Positions 24,326-33,219 of a stretch of DNA of 64,000 bases are shown here, piece after piece (within the stretch, counting starts at the first letter, position 1; every line of letters starts with the position of its first letter). Origin of the DNA: Mycolicibacterium fluoranthenivorans (lineage in GTDB: Bacteria; Actinomycetota; Actinomycetes; Mycobacteriales; Mycobacteriaceae); the NCBI RefSeq assembly GCF_011758805.1, contig NZ_JAANOW010000002.1, positions 186,001 to 250,000 on the forward strand. The letters are read 5' to 3'. Below the pieces are notes generated by a model. It made no database searches and was not told the DNA's origin. It worked only from the letters and a program-made list of their open reading frames with translations. The position numbers and the translations under genes were made by a program.

Positions 24326-25498
24326 ATGCCCTATGTCGCTTCTATCGGCACCTACCTTCCGTGCTGGGGTACCGCCCGGCACCGGGTGCCCGGCGACGAC
24401 GAGGATGCCATCACCCTCGCCGTCGAAGCCGGCCGTGCCGCGCTGGAATCCGGCGGGGCGGTCGAGCGCGTCGTGTTGGTGAGTCGCGATCTTCCTCTGC
24501 TGGAGAGCAGTAATGCCGCGGTGCTGCTGGCGGGCCTCGGCCTCGATTCCGAGTTGGAGGTCGACGAGCGACTCGGCGGAGCCCCCGCCGCGACCGACGC
24601 GCTCAGCTCGGCCCGGCCGCGGACCCTGATCATCGGCGTCGACCTGGAACCCGCGGGTGCCGCGGCGCTGCTGACCGCCGAGCGCGGACTGCAGGTGCGC
24701 ACCGCGGCCCGGGTGGCGCGCAGCCTGCCGGTACGCATCCGCACCCAGGCCGGCATCCAGGACTACGGCGATCCGCGGCTGCTGCACGAGCGTGGTCTGA
24801 TCGCCTCGCTGGAGGCGGCGTGGCTGGACACACCCGCGGCGGTCGCGGGCGTGGATCACGAGCGGGCACTGGAGCTTTGCCTGCCGGATCCGCCGCGGTT
24901 GCCCACCACCGGCGCGAGCGCGAGCATCTTCGCGGTGGCCGGGTTGGCGGAGACCGGCAAGACGGGTCCGCTGGTGGCCGTCGAGCAGGCCATCCTGTCC
25001 GGTATCACCGTCAGCAACGGCATCGCCGAGACGCACCGCCGCGAGCCGGCGTCCCGCGCGGTACCCGAGAGCAGGACCACACCGGGCACCGAGATCCCGA
25101 TCTCGTTGGCCGCCTACGAGCGGGCCTTCGAGGCCAAGGTGCGCTGGGAGGCGGGGACTTTCGCGGGCAGTGACGAGTTGGATTTCCCGCCGCGGTTCCG
25201 CGTCGCCCGCGACGGTTCGCTGGCGATGGACTACCAACTGGTGCCGTTGCCGCGCACCGGAAGCGTCTACACCGAGGTGACGGTGCACGTTCCGGTACCC
25301 GGTCTGCGCACGCCCTATTCACTGGTCATCGTCGAGCTGGACGGCGTGGGGGTGCGGGCGCTGGCGAAGGTCACCGGGGTCGAGCCGGGCACGGTCGACA
25401 TCGGTGATCGGGGTCGGATGGCGCTGCGCCGGGTGGCGGTGCGCTCGGGCGTGCCCGACTACGGGTATGCGTTCGTGCCCGACGGGGCTGCCGCGTGA
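24326..25498 (+). CDS. Thiolase-fold/DUF35 OB-fold protein, probably non-catalytic synthase domain
   Basis: The 390-residue protein begins MPYVASIGTYLP with DEDAITLAVEAGRAAL, like HMG-CoA synthase or KAS III-type folds. No Cys is found at the nucleophile position. The last 110 residues (RTGSVYTEVTVHVP... RRVAVRSGVPDYGYAF) look like a DUF35 OB fold. The order, thiolase fold then OB fold, is the reverse of the fusion at 7064-8722. It precedes an SCP-x thiolase by 85 bp, so the two likely form a complex comparable to Ltp2-ChsH2. The start is ATG 24326; the ribosome site is weak. Confidence 0.7.
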   Translation: MPYVASIGTYLPCWGTARHRVPGDDEDAITLAVEAGRAALESGGAVERVVLVSRDLPLLESSNAAVLLAGLGLDSELEVDERLGGAPAATDALSSARPRTLIIGVDLEPAGAAALLTAERGLQVRTAARVARSLPVRIRTQAGIQDYGDPRLLHERGLIASLEAAWLDTPAAVAGVDHERALELCLPDPPRLPTTGASASIFAVAGLAETGKTGPLVAVEQAILSGITVSNGIAETHRREPASRAVPESRTTPGTEIPISLAAYERAFEAKVRWEAGTFAGSDELDFPPRFRVARDGSLAMDYQLVPLPRTGSVYTEVTVHVPVPGLRTPYSLVIVELDGVGVRALAKVTGVEPGTVDIGDRGRMALRRVAVRSGVPDYGYAFVPDGAAA

Positions 25499-25544
25499 GC
25501 GCCTGCCGGCGCCGTTTCCGCAAAGATCGCGACAGTTACCGTAA

Positions 25545-25559
25545 AGCATTCGGTATGCT
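25545..25559. promoter_or_regulatory. Palindrome AGCAT-N5-ATGCT before the thiolase gene
   Basis: AGCATTCGGTATGCT lies 24 bp before the ATG at 25584, in the only 85-bp gap of the upstream part of the operon. Its right half contains TATGCT, a possible -10, so an internal promoter is conceivable. No good -35 is visible. Confidence 0.25.
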
Positions 25560-25583
25560 CCACCGGAGCGCCGGAGGGAGGTC

Positions 25584-26753
25584 ATGAGAAACGTCGCCAT
25601 CGTCGGTGCCGGAATGACCCCCTTCGGGGAGCATTTCGCGCTCGGACTCAAGGATCTGCTGCCTTTGGCCTTCGCCGACTGTGTCCGCAGCATCGACAAG
25701 GGCCTGGATAAGCATGACCTCCAAGCCGCTTGGTACGGCTCCATGGGAACCGCCGACGGGTTCCCGGCCGGAATCCTGGCGGACACCCTCGGACTGCCCG
25801 ACCTGCCGGTGACCCGCATCGAGAACTCCTGCGCCACCGGGAACGACGCCGTACGCAATGCGCTGTACGCGGTGGCCTCCGGGGCTTTCGACATCGCGCT
25901 GGTGATGGGCGCGGACAAGCTGCGCGACACCACCAGCAGGGACATGTTGTGGGAGTGGGAGGGGATGGCCCGGGACAAGGCCTGGGACTACCCCCTGGGC
26001 CTGGTGGCGCCGGCCGGCTTCGCCCTGCACGTCCGTCGTTATCTGCACGAATCCCCGGCCACCCGTGAGCATCTCGCCATGATTGCGGTGAAGAATCACC
26101 GGCACGGGGTGACGAACCCGAAGGCCCGGCTGCGTTTCGAGATCACGCTGCAGCAGGCCCTGGACGCACCGACCGTGGTGACCCCGTTCCACGTCTACGA
26201 CTGTGCGCCGCAGAGTGACGGTGCGGCCGCGCTGGTGATCGCCGCCGAGGACGTCGTGGACCGCTTCACCAATCGGCCGGTGTGGATTCGCGGGGTCGGT
26301 CTCGGGCTCGATTCGGTGATGCATCAGCACAAGGGCGATATGACGACCTTCCCGGCCACGGTGCGGGCGGCCAAGCAGGCGTTCCGGATGGCCGGGCTGA
26401 CACCGGCCGATATCGACGTCGCCGAGGTGCACGATTTCTTCACGGGTATCGAGCTGATCAGCTACGAGGATCTCGGCTTCGCTGACCGCTTCGAGGCGTA
26501 CAAGCTCGTCGAGACGGAGGTCACGAGCGTCGGTGGTGCGCTGCCGGTGAATACCAGCGGGGGATTAAAAGCCAAAGGGCATCCGCCGGGCGCCACCGGT
26601 GTGGCACAGTGCGTCGAACTGTTCGCGCAATTGCGGGGGGAGGCCGTCAATCAAGTGGACGGAGCCCGAGTTGCGTTGGCACACAATGTCGGTGGCCCCA
26701 CAGCGGTGGCCGCGGTGACTCTTCTGGAAGGACCGGGTTTCAATGGCGAGTAA
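25584..26753 (+). CDS. SCP-x-type thiolase/lipid-transfer protein
   Basis: The 389-residue thiolase has the nucleophile loop NSCATGNDA (C83), HDFFTG with its conserved His (about residue 276) and GGLKAKGHPPGATG near residue 325. It ends in HNVGGPTAVAAVTLL. The ATG at 25584 follows GGAGGGAGG. Its stop overlaps yrbEA by 11 bp, which ties catabolism directly to import. It could cleave a beta-ketoacyl-CoA or, with the DUF35 partner, perform a retro-aldol side-chain removal. Confidence 0.9.
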   Translation: MRNVAIVGAGMTPFGEHFALGLKDLLPLAFADCVRSIDKGLDKHDLQAAWYGSMGTADGFPAGILADTLGLPDLPVTRIENSCATGNDAVRNALYAVASGAFDIALVMGADKLRDTTSRDMLWEWEGMARDKAWDYPLGLVAPAGFALHVRRYLHESPATREHLAMIAVKNHRHGVTNPKARLRFEITLQQALDAPTVVTPFHVYDCAPQSDGAAALVIAAEDVVDRFTNRPVWIRGVGLGLDSVMHQHKGDMTTFPATVRAAKQAFRMAGLTPADIDVAEVHDFFTGIELISYEDLGFADRFEAYKLVETEVTSVGGALPVNTSGGLKAKGHPPGATGVAQCVELFAQLRGEAVNQVDGARVALAHNVGGPTAVAAVTLLEGPGFNGE

Positions 26754-27552
26754 GGGCCCGGATCGTTGGACCGCGGGGGTGGCAATCGGCAAGAGCGCCT
26801 CGGGGCCGATGCAGGCTGTGGGTGGGCTGTTCCTGATGTCGGCCGACGCGGTGAAATACCTGTTCCAGCGTCCGTTCTTCTGGCGGGAGTTCCTGGAGCA
26901 GGCGTGGTTTGTCGCGCGGGTGGCGCTGGGGCCGACGTTGTTGGTGGCCATTCCGTTCACCGTGCTGGTGAGTTTCACGCTCAACATCTTGTTGCGCGAG
27001 CTCGGTGCGGCGGATCTGTCCGGTGCCGGTGCGGCTTTCGGGGCGGTGACCCAGGTGGGGCCGATGGTCACGGTGTTGATCGTGGCCGGTGCGGGGGCTA
27101 CCGCGATGTGTGCGGACCTGGGGTCGCGCACCATCCGGGAGGAGATCGACGCGATGGAGGTGCTGGGCATCAACCCGGTGCAGCGTCTGGTGACGCCACG
27201 GATGCTGGCCTCGGGTTTGGTGGCGCTGCTGCTCAACAGTCTGGTGGTGATCATCGGTATTCTCGGTGGCTATTTCTTCTCGGTTTTCGTCCAGGACGTC
27301 AATCCGGGTGCGTTCGCGGCCGGTATCACGCTGCTCACCGGGGTGCCCGAGGTCATCATCTCCTGCGTCAAGGCCGGCCTGTTCGGCCTGATCGCCGGCC
27401 TGATCGCCTGCTACCGCGGGCTGACCATCAGCGGTGGCGGTGCCAAGGCTGTCGGCAACGCCGTCAACGAGACCGTGGTCTATGCCTTCATGGCGCTGTT
27501 CGTGGTCAACGTGGTGGTCACCGCCATCGGTATCCAGATGACGGCGAGGTGA
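26743..27552 (+). CDS. yrbEA: YrbE-type permease, first subunit
   Basis: The 269-residue MlaE-family permease has five or so membrane segments and the conserved cytoplasmic block RTIREEIDAMEVLGINPVQR (about residues 126-145) that contacts the ATPase. It starts within the end of the thiolase gene. With YrbEB it forms the membrane channel of the Mce lipid importer; the ATPase (Mkl/MceG) is encoded elsewhere in mycobacteria and is not in this window. Confidence 0.95.
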   Translation: MASKGPDRWTAGVAIGKSASGPMQAVGGLFLMSADAVKYLFQRPFFWREFLEQAWFVARVALGPTLLVAIPFTVLVSFTLNILLRELGAADLSGAGAAFGAVTQVGPMVTVLIVAGAGATAMCADLGSRTIREEIDAMEVLGINPVQRLVTPRMLASGLVALLLNSLVVIIGILGGYFFSVFVQDVNPGAFAAGITLLTGVPEVIISCVKAGLFGLIAGLIACYRGLTISGGGAKAVGNAVNETVVYAFMALFVVNVVVTAIGIQMTAR

Positions 27553-27556
27553 GTTG

Positions 27557-28414
27557 ATGGGCAACAGGGCCGTGCTCGCGTCCACCTATCCACGGGTGGC
27601 GCGCACGTTGAAGCGACCCGTCTCGGCGCTGTCGCGGCTCGGTGATCACACCTTGTTCTACGCCCGGGCGCTGGGTGGGATACCGCACGCCAGCGTGCAC
27701 TACCGCAAGGAGATCATCCGGCTCATCGCCGAGATCTCCATGGGCGCCGGAACATTGGCCATGATCGGCGGGACTCTGGTGATCGTCGGATTCCTGACCT
27801 TGGCCACCGGTGGAACGCTTGCGGTGCAGGGCTACTCCAGCCTGGGCAATATCGGTATCGAGGCACTCACCGGCTTCTTGTCGGCGTTCATCAATGTCCG
27901 CATCGCCGCCCCCGTGGTGGCGGGTATCGGGCTGGCCGCCACGTTCGGTGCCGGGGTGACCGCGCAGCTGGGCGCGATGCGGATCAACGAGGAGATCGAC
28001 GCCCTGGAGTCGATGGCCATCAGGCCGGTCGAGTATCTGGTGTCGACCCGGATCGTCGCGGGCATGATCGCCATCACGCCGCTCTACGCGATCGCGGTGA
28101 TCCTGTCGTTCCTGGCCTCGCAGTTCACCACCACGGTGCTGTTCGGTCAGTCCGGTGGCCTGTATTCGCATTACTTCGATACGTTTCTCAACCCCATCGA
28201 CCTGTTCTGGTCCTTCCTGCAGGCGATCCTGATGGCGTTGGCGGTGCTGTTCATCCACACCTACTTCGGCTATTTCGCCACCGGCGGACCTTCCGGGGTG
28301 GGGGTGGCGGTCGGCAACGCGGTGCGCACTTCTCTCGTGGTGGTCGTGTCGGTGACCCTGCTGGTGTCACTGGCCATCTACGGCTCCAACGGCAACTTCA
28401 ACCTGTCGGGCTAG
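27557..28414 (+). CDS. yrbEB: YrbE-type permease, second subunit
   Basis: The 285-residue MlaE-family permease has an N-terminal basic region, several membrane segments and the coupling block RINEEIDALESMAIRPVEYL. The ATG at 27557 is 4 bp after the yrbEA stop. Together with YrbEA it makes the inner-membrane part of the transporter through which the Mce-bound lipid enters the cell. Confidence 0.95.
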   Translation: MGNRAVLASTYPRVARTLKRPVSALSRLGDHTLFYARALGGIPHASVHYRKEIIRLIAEISMGAGTLAMIGGTLVIVGFLTLATGGTLAVQGYSSLGNIGIEALTGFLSAFINVRIAAPVVAGIGLAATFGAGVTAQLGAMRINEEIDALESMAIRPVEYLVSTRIVAGMIAITPLYAIAVILSFLASQFTTTVLFGQSGGLYSHYFDTFLNPIDLFWSFLQAILMALAVLFIHTYFGYFATGGPSGVGVAVGNAVRTSLVVVVSVTLLVSLAIYGSNGNFNLSG

Positions 28415-28426
28415 GGAGAGGCGACC

Positions 28427-29623
28427 ATGAAGAATGTCAATGCGCGCGCCCTCGCGGGCCTGGGCACCGTGGTGGCTCTCGCGCTGATCTTCGCGCTGGC
28501 CATCGGCCTGTTCCGCGGCAGTTTCACCAAAACCGTTCCACTGACCGTGGTCTCACCACGCGCCGGCCTGGTGATGAACCCCGACGCCAAGGTCAAGATG
28601 CGCGGTGTGCAGGTCGGCAGCGTGTCCTCCATCGAAGCCCGCCCCGACGGCTCGGCCGTCCTGCACCTGGCCATGGATCCGGCGCAGCTCAGACTCATCC
28701 CGTCCAACGTGCAGGTCGACATCGCGTCCTCGACGGTGTTCGGCGCCAAGTTCGTCCAGCTCCAGGCTCCGGCGAATCCGTCTCCCAAGCCAATCCAGCA
28801 GGGCGCGGTGCTGCAGGGTGACCATGTCACCGTCGAGATCAACACCGTGTTCCAGCAGCTCACCCAGGTGCTCGACAAGATCGACCCGGCCAAGCTGAAC
28901 CAGACGCTCGGTGCGGTCGCCAAGGCCTTCAACGGCCGTGGTGAGAAAATCGGGCAGGCGCTGTCGGACGTCAACACCTTCCTCGGCAAGATCGACCCCA
29001 GCCTGCCGAACCTGGACCGGATGATCGGGACCATGCCGCAGGTGTTCACCGCGTACGCCGATGCGGCACCGGACCTCACTACCGCGGTCGACAACACCAG
29101 CAAGCTGTCGAAGAGCATCGTGGAGGAACAGAACAATCTGGATGCGTTCCTGCTCAGCGCGATCGGTCTGGCCGATGTCGGCAACGATGTGCTCGGCAGC
29201 AACAAGCCGGCGTTGACCAATCTGGCGCAAATCCTGGTGCCCACCGCCGAATTGTTGGACAAGTATCACGATGCGCTGTACTGCTCGATCGGCGGTCTGG
29301 TGCCGTTCGCGAAGTCGCCGCCGTTCCCGGTGCCGGGCATCATCATCGCCGCCAGCTTCGTGCTGGGCGAGGAGCGCTACCGCTATCCGAACGATCTACC
29401 GAAGGTGGCGGCCAAGGCCGATCATCCGTTCTGCAAGGAGTACCAGATGCCCAACGTGCCCGCGGAGGTCAAGGAGCCGGGCATGATCGCCGATGTCGGT
29501 GCCCGCCGCGACCAGTACGGCAATCAGGGCATCCTGCTGAACTCCGACGCGCTGAAGCAGTGGCTGTTCGGGCCGTTGGGCGGCCCGCCGCGTAACTCGG
29601 CGCAGATCGGACAGCCGGGATGA
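28427..29623 (+). CDS. mceA: Mce family protein MceA
   Basis: The 398-residue protein has an N-terminal membrane anchor (about residues 9-30), the MCE domain (about 37-115, with VKMRGVQVGSVSSIE) and a long helical region rich in coiled-coil-like heptads. It is the first Mce subunit in the operon. In known complexes six Mce proteins form a hexameric tunnel across the periplasm. The ATG at 28427 follows GGGAGAGG and its TGA overlaps the mceB ATG. Confidence 0.95.
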   Translation: MKNVNARALAGLGTVVALALIFALAIGLFRGSFTKTVPLTVVSPRAGLVMNPDAKVKMRGVQVGSVSSIEARPDGSAVLHLAMDPAQLRLIPSNVQVDIASSTVFGAKFVQLQAPANPSPKPIQQGAVLQGDHVTVEINTVFQQLTQVLDKIDPAKLNQTLGAVAKAFNGRGEKIGQALSDVNTFLGKIDPSLPNLDRMIGTMPQVFTAYADAAPDLTTAVDNTSKLSKSIVEEQNNLDAFLLSAIGLADVGNDVLGSNKPALTNLAQILVPTAELLDKYHDALYCSIGGLVPFAKSPPFPVPGIIIAASFVLGEERYRYPNDLPKVAAKADHPFCKEYQMPNVPAEVKEPGMIADVGARRDQYGNQGILLNSDALKQWLFGPLGGPPRNSAQIGQPG

Positions 29624-30648
29624 CGGGTATGGGCAAGACCATTGCCAAATTCGGCACCTTCGCGGTCATCATGGTGCTCTTGACCGCGGCGCTGCTGGCA
29701 GTCTTCGGCGAGGTCCGGGTGGGTTCGACCAATCCGTATACGGCGGTGTTCAAGGATGCCTCCCGACTGAAGTCGGGGGACAGCGTCCGGGTGGCCGGGG
29801 TGCGGGTCGGCACTGTCAACGACGTGTCATTGCAGTCCGACGGCACCGTACTGGTGGATTTCGATGCCGACCGCACCGTTGCGCTGACCACCGGGACGAA
29901 AGCGGCTGTGCGATATCTGAATCTCGTCGGAGACCGGTTCCTGGAACTCGTCGACAGCCCGGGATCCACCCGGGTGCAGGCGGCGGGATCTCAGATCCCC
30001 GTGGACCGCACCCTGCCCGCGCTCGATCTCGATCTGCTGCTGGGCGGCCTCAAGCCGGTGATACAAGGACTCAATCCCAAAGATGTCAACGCTCTGACCG
30101 CGTCGCTGATCCAGGTGATGCAGGGGCAGGGCGGCACCATCGAGTCGTTGCTGTCGAAGACGTCCTCATTCTCGAATTCGCTGGCCGACAACAACCAGGT
30201 GGTCGAGCAGCTCATCGATGATCTGCGCACTGTGCTGAACACGTTGTCCAAGGACGGCGACAAGTTCTCCGGCGCGATCGACAAGTTGGACAAGCTCGTC
30301 GGTGGGTTGTCGGAGGATCGAGACCCGATCGGCACCGCTGTCACGGCGCTGGACAACGGCACCGCGTCGCTGGCGGATTTCCTGGGCAATGCGCGCCAGC
30401 CGTTGAAGGACACCATCGCTCAGGTGAACCGACTGGCCACCAACATCGATAGCGACAAGGCGGGTCTGGACAAGTCCTTGCAAAAGGCCCCGGACAACTT
30501 CCGCAAGGCAATCCGGCTGGGCGCGTACGGCGGGTTCATCCAGTACTACATCTGCGGTGTCGCCCTCCGGTTCAGCGATCTGCAGGGTCGTTCCGTGATG
30601 TACCCGTGGATCAAGCAGGAAGAGGGACGATGCAAAGACACGGACTGA
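29620..30648 (+). CDS. mceB: Mce family protein MceB
   Basis: The 342-residue protein has a membrane anchor near residues 10-28, the MCE domain with VRVAGVRVGTVNDVSL, and a helical C-terminal part ending in a Cys-containing segment (YYICGVALRFSDL) seen in other MceB proteins. The start ATG at 29620 overlaps the mceA stop (ATGA); a second ATG at 29629 is also possible. Confidence 0.95.
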   Translation: MTGMGKTIAKFGTFAVIMVLLTAALLAVFGEVRVGSTNPYTAVFKDASRLKSGDSVRVAGVRVGTVNDVSLQSDGTVLVDFDADRTVALTTGTKAAVRYLNLVGDRFLELVDSPGSTRVQAAGSQIPVDRTLPALDLDLLLGGLKPVIQGLNPKDVNALTASLIQVMQGQGGTIESLLSKTSSFSNSLADNNQVVEQLIDDLRTVLNTLSKDGDKFSGAIDKLDKLVGGLSEDRDPIGTAVTALDNGTASLADFLGNARQPLKDTIAQVNRLATNIDSDKAGLDKSLQKAPDNFRKAIRLGAYGGFIQYYICGVALRFSDLQGRSVMYPWIKQEEGRCKDTD

Positions 30649-30673
30649 TCGCGTCGGGGGCAGGTGAGCCCCG

Positions 30674-31750
30674 GTGCTGAAATATCGTGGCGCGCACCTC
30701 ATTCGGTCCGGGGTGATCGGCGTCGTTCTCATCGTCCTCCTCATCGCCGTCGGCCTGCAGCCCGAAAAGCTCTCCGACTGGGCCACTTCGGTGCGCTACC
30801 AGGCGCGCTTCGAGGAGGCGGGCGGCTTGTCGAGCGGAAACGACGTCACCTTGGCCGGTATCAAGGTCGGCTCGGTGTCGGACATCACACTGGACAAGGG
30901 TGACGCCTTGGTGACGTTCACCCTTGGCGGCAAGTACGGCCTCGGGTCGGACACCCTGGCGCACATCCGCACCGGCTCGTTGCTCGGTGAGCGTGTCCTG
31001 GCTCTGGAGCCGGCGGGCAACGGCCGCATGCACGCCATGGACGTCATCCCGACGTCACGGACATCGTCGCCGTACTCCCTGACCGACGCAGTGGGCGAGT
31101 TGACCAGCAATACGGCCGGCACCGATACGACATCGCTGAATCAGTCGCTGGACACCCTCTCGGCGACCATCGACCAGATCGCCCCGCAGCTCGGTCCAAC
31201 CTTCGACGGGCTCAGCCGACTGTCGAAATCGCTGAACGGCCGCAATGACAGTCTGGGCGAGCTGCTGAAGAGTGCCGGTGATGTGACCGGCATCCTGGCG
31301 CAGCGCAGCGAGCAGGTGAACACCCTGATCCTCAATGCCAACGACCTGGTCGGGGTGCTCGATGCGCGCCGTCAGGCGATCGTCGCCCTGCTGGCACAGA
31401 CCGCGCAGGTATCGAGGACCCTCATCGGAGTGGTTGCGGACAACGAGGCGCAACTCAAACCGACGCTGGATCGGCTCAACTCGGTGTCCGCGGTGCTCGA
31501 GAAGAACCGGGACAACATCGCCAAAGCCCTGCCCGGGTTGGCCAAGTACGAACTCACGCAGGGTGAGGCCGTCTCCAACGGCTTCTACTACAGCGCCTAC
31601 GTCCCGAACCTCCAGTTCGGCCAGTTCTTCCAACCGTTCCTGGACTATGCATTTGGGTTCCGTCGCGGCGTCAACGCCGGACAGCCACCGGACAACGCCG
31701 GGCCCCGAGCTGAGTTCCCGATCCCGTTCAACGGAATACCGCCACGATGA
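30674..31750 (+). CDS. mceC: Mce family protein MceC
   Basis: The 358-residue protein has an N-terminal anchor (SGVIGVVLIVLLIAVGL), the MCE domain with VTLAGIKVGSVSDITL and a long helical domain. It ends in a short Pro/Ala segment. The GTG at 30674 lies 25 bp after mceB, the largest gap inside the mce block. Its stop overlaps mceD. Confidence 0.94.
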   Translation: MLKYRGAHLIRSGVIGVVLIVLLIAVGLQPEKLSDWATSVRYQARFEEAGGLSSGNDVTLAGIKVGSVSDITLDKGDALVTFTLGGKYGLGSDTLAHIRTGSLLGERVLALEPAGNGRMHAMDVIPTSRTSSPYSLTDAVGELTSNTAGTDTTSLNQSLDTLSATIDQIAPQLGPTFDGLSRLSKSLNGRNDSLGELLKSAGDVTGILAQRSEQVNTLILNANDLVGVLDARRQAIVALLAQTAQVSRTLIGVVADNEAQLKPTLDRLNSVSAVLEKNRDNIAKALPGLAKYELTQGEAVSNGFYYSAYVPNLQFGQFFQPFLDYAFGFRRGVNAGQPPDNAGPRAEFPIPFNGIPPR

Positions 31751-33219
31751 AGACACGCAAACCACTGAAGATACTCGGCACCGCCGGGGTGGCGGTGGCA
31801 CTGGTTGCCGGCGCCGTATTCCTGGCCCGCCAAACGGTGTTCAAGCCCACCACCATCACCGCGGTGTTCCCGAGCGCAACGGCGATCTACCCCGGTGACG
31901 AAGTGCGGGTTGCCGGGGTGAAGGTCGGTACGATCACGACCATCGAGCCGCAGGGTGACCAGGCCAAAATGACACTGCGCGTGGATCACGGTATCCAGGT
32001 TCCGGTCGATGCCAAGGCCATCATCGTGGCCCCCAATCTCGTCGCTGCCCGTTTCGTGCAGTTGGCCCCCGCTTATCGCGGCGGTGGTGGGCCGACGATG
32101 CCCGACGGTGCCGTGATCCCCAGGGACCGGACCGCCATTCCGGTGGAATGGGACGAGGTCAAGACTCAATTGAACCGGCTGGCAACCGAACTCGGGCCTC
32201 AGAGTGGGGTATCGGGGACTTCGGCTTCCCGGTTCATCGACAGCGCGGCCAACGCCATGGACGGCAACGGCGCCAAGCTGCGCGAGATGCTGGCTCAATT
32301 GTCTGGGGTGGCAAGGATTTTCGCCAATGGCAGCGGCGACATCGTCGATATCGTCAAGGGGCTGCAGACGTTCGTCACCGCACTACGCGGGAGCAGTGCG
32401 CAGATCGTGGTGTTCGAGGACCGGCTGGCCACTTTGACCAGCGTGGTGGACGACAGCCGGTCCAGTCTGGACGACATGCTCAACGAACTGTCCGTGGCGG
32501 TCGGCGATGTGCAGCGCTTCGTGGCAGGCAGTCGTAAGGAGACCACTGAGCAGGTGCAGCGGTTGGCCAACGTGACCCAGGTACTGGCGGAGCAGAAGGA
32601 TGCGATCCGCAACATCCTGCACGTCACCCCCAATGCGATCGCCAACACGTTCAACATGTACAACCCGAGCAGTGGCACGCCGGTGGGATCCTTCGCGTTC
32701 GCGAACTTCAGCAACCCGGTTCAGATGATCTGCTCCATGGTCGGTGCGGTGGAGAACACGACCGCCCCCGAGACCGCCAAACTGTGCTCTCAGTACCTCG
32801 GGCCTGCGCTGCGTTTGCTCAACTTCAACGGGGTTCCGTTCCCGATCAACCCGTACCTGACGAAGGCGCCCAGCCCGAACGAATTGGTGTACACCGATCC
32901 GAACATGTTGCCGGGCAGTACGACCCAGCCGGTGAGCCCGCCGGAACCACCGCCGACGGTGTCCGCCTTCACCGGACTGAACGGTGACGTGGCGCCGCCG
33001 CCCGGATGGAACGCGTCACCCGGCCCGCCGAGTGCGTTCCTGCCGAACGGTGCCATGCCGGCCAATCCGTCGCCTCCGGTGTATCCGGGTGCTCCGCCGC
33101 CGAGTCCGACGACGTTCAACGGATTGATGCTTCCCGCCGGTCCGCCGCCGGGCCAAGCGCCGGGGCCGGATCCCGCCGCCGGACCGCTGTTGCCCGCTGA
33201 AGGGACACCGACGCCGTGA
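31747..33219 (+). CDS. mceD: Mce family protein MceD with Pro-rich tail
   Basis: The 490-residue protein has an N-terminal anchor (about 10-28), the MCE domain (VRVAGVKVGTITTIEP), helical segments to about residue 330, a Cys-containing region (MICSMVGA, KLCSQYLG) and about 100 residues of Pro/Gly/Ala-rich tail from about 390. Such tails are usual for MceD and may cross or bind cell-wall layers. ATGA overlap with mceC. Confidence 0.94.
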   Translation: MKTRKPLKILGTAGVAVALVAGAVFLARQTVFKPTTITAVFPSATAIYPGDEVRVAGVKVGTITTIEPQGDQAKMTLRVDHGIQVPVDAKAIIVAPNLVAARFVQLAPAYRGGGGPTMPDGAVIPRDRTAIPVEWDEVKTQLNRLATELGPQSGVSGTSASRFIDSAANAMDGNGAKLREMLAQLSGVARIFANGSGDIVDIVKGLQTFVTALRGSSAQIVVFEDRLATLTSVVDDSRSSLDDMLNELSVAVGDVQRFVAGSRKETTEQVQRLANVTQVLAEQKDAIRNILHVTPNAIANTFNMYNPSSGTPVGSFAFANFSNPVQMICSMVGAVENTTAPETAKLCSQYLGPALRLLNFNGVPFPINPYLTKAPSPNELVYTDPNMLPGSTTQPVSPPEPPPTVSAFTGLNGDVAPPPGWNASPGPPSAFLPNGAMPANPSPPVYPGAPPPSPTTFNGLMLPAGPPPGQAPGPDPAAGPLLPAEGTPTP

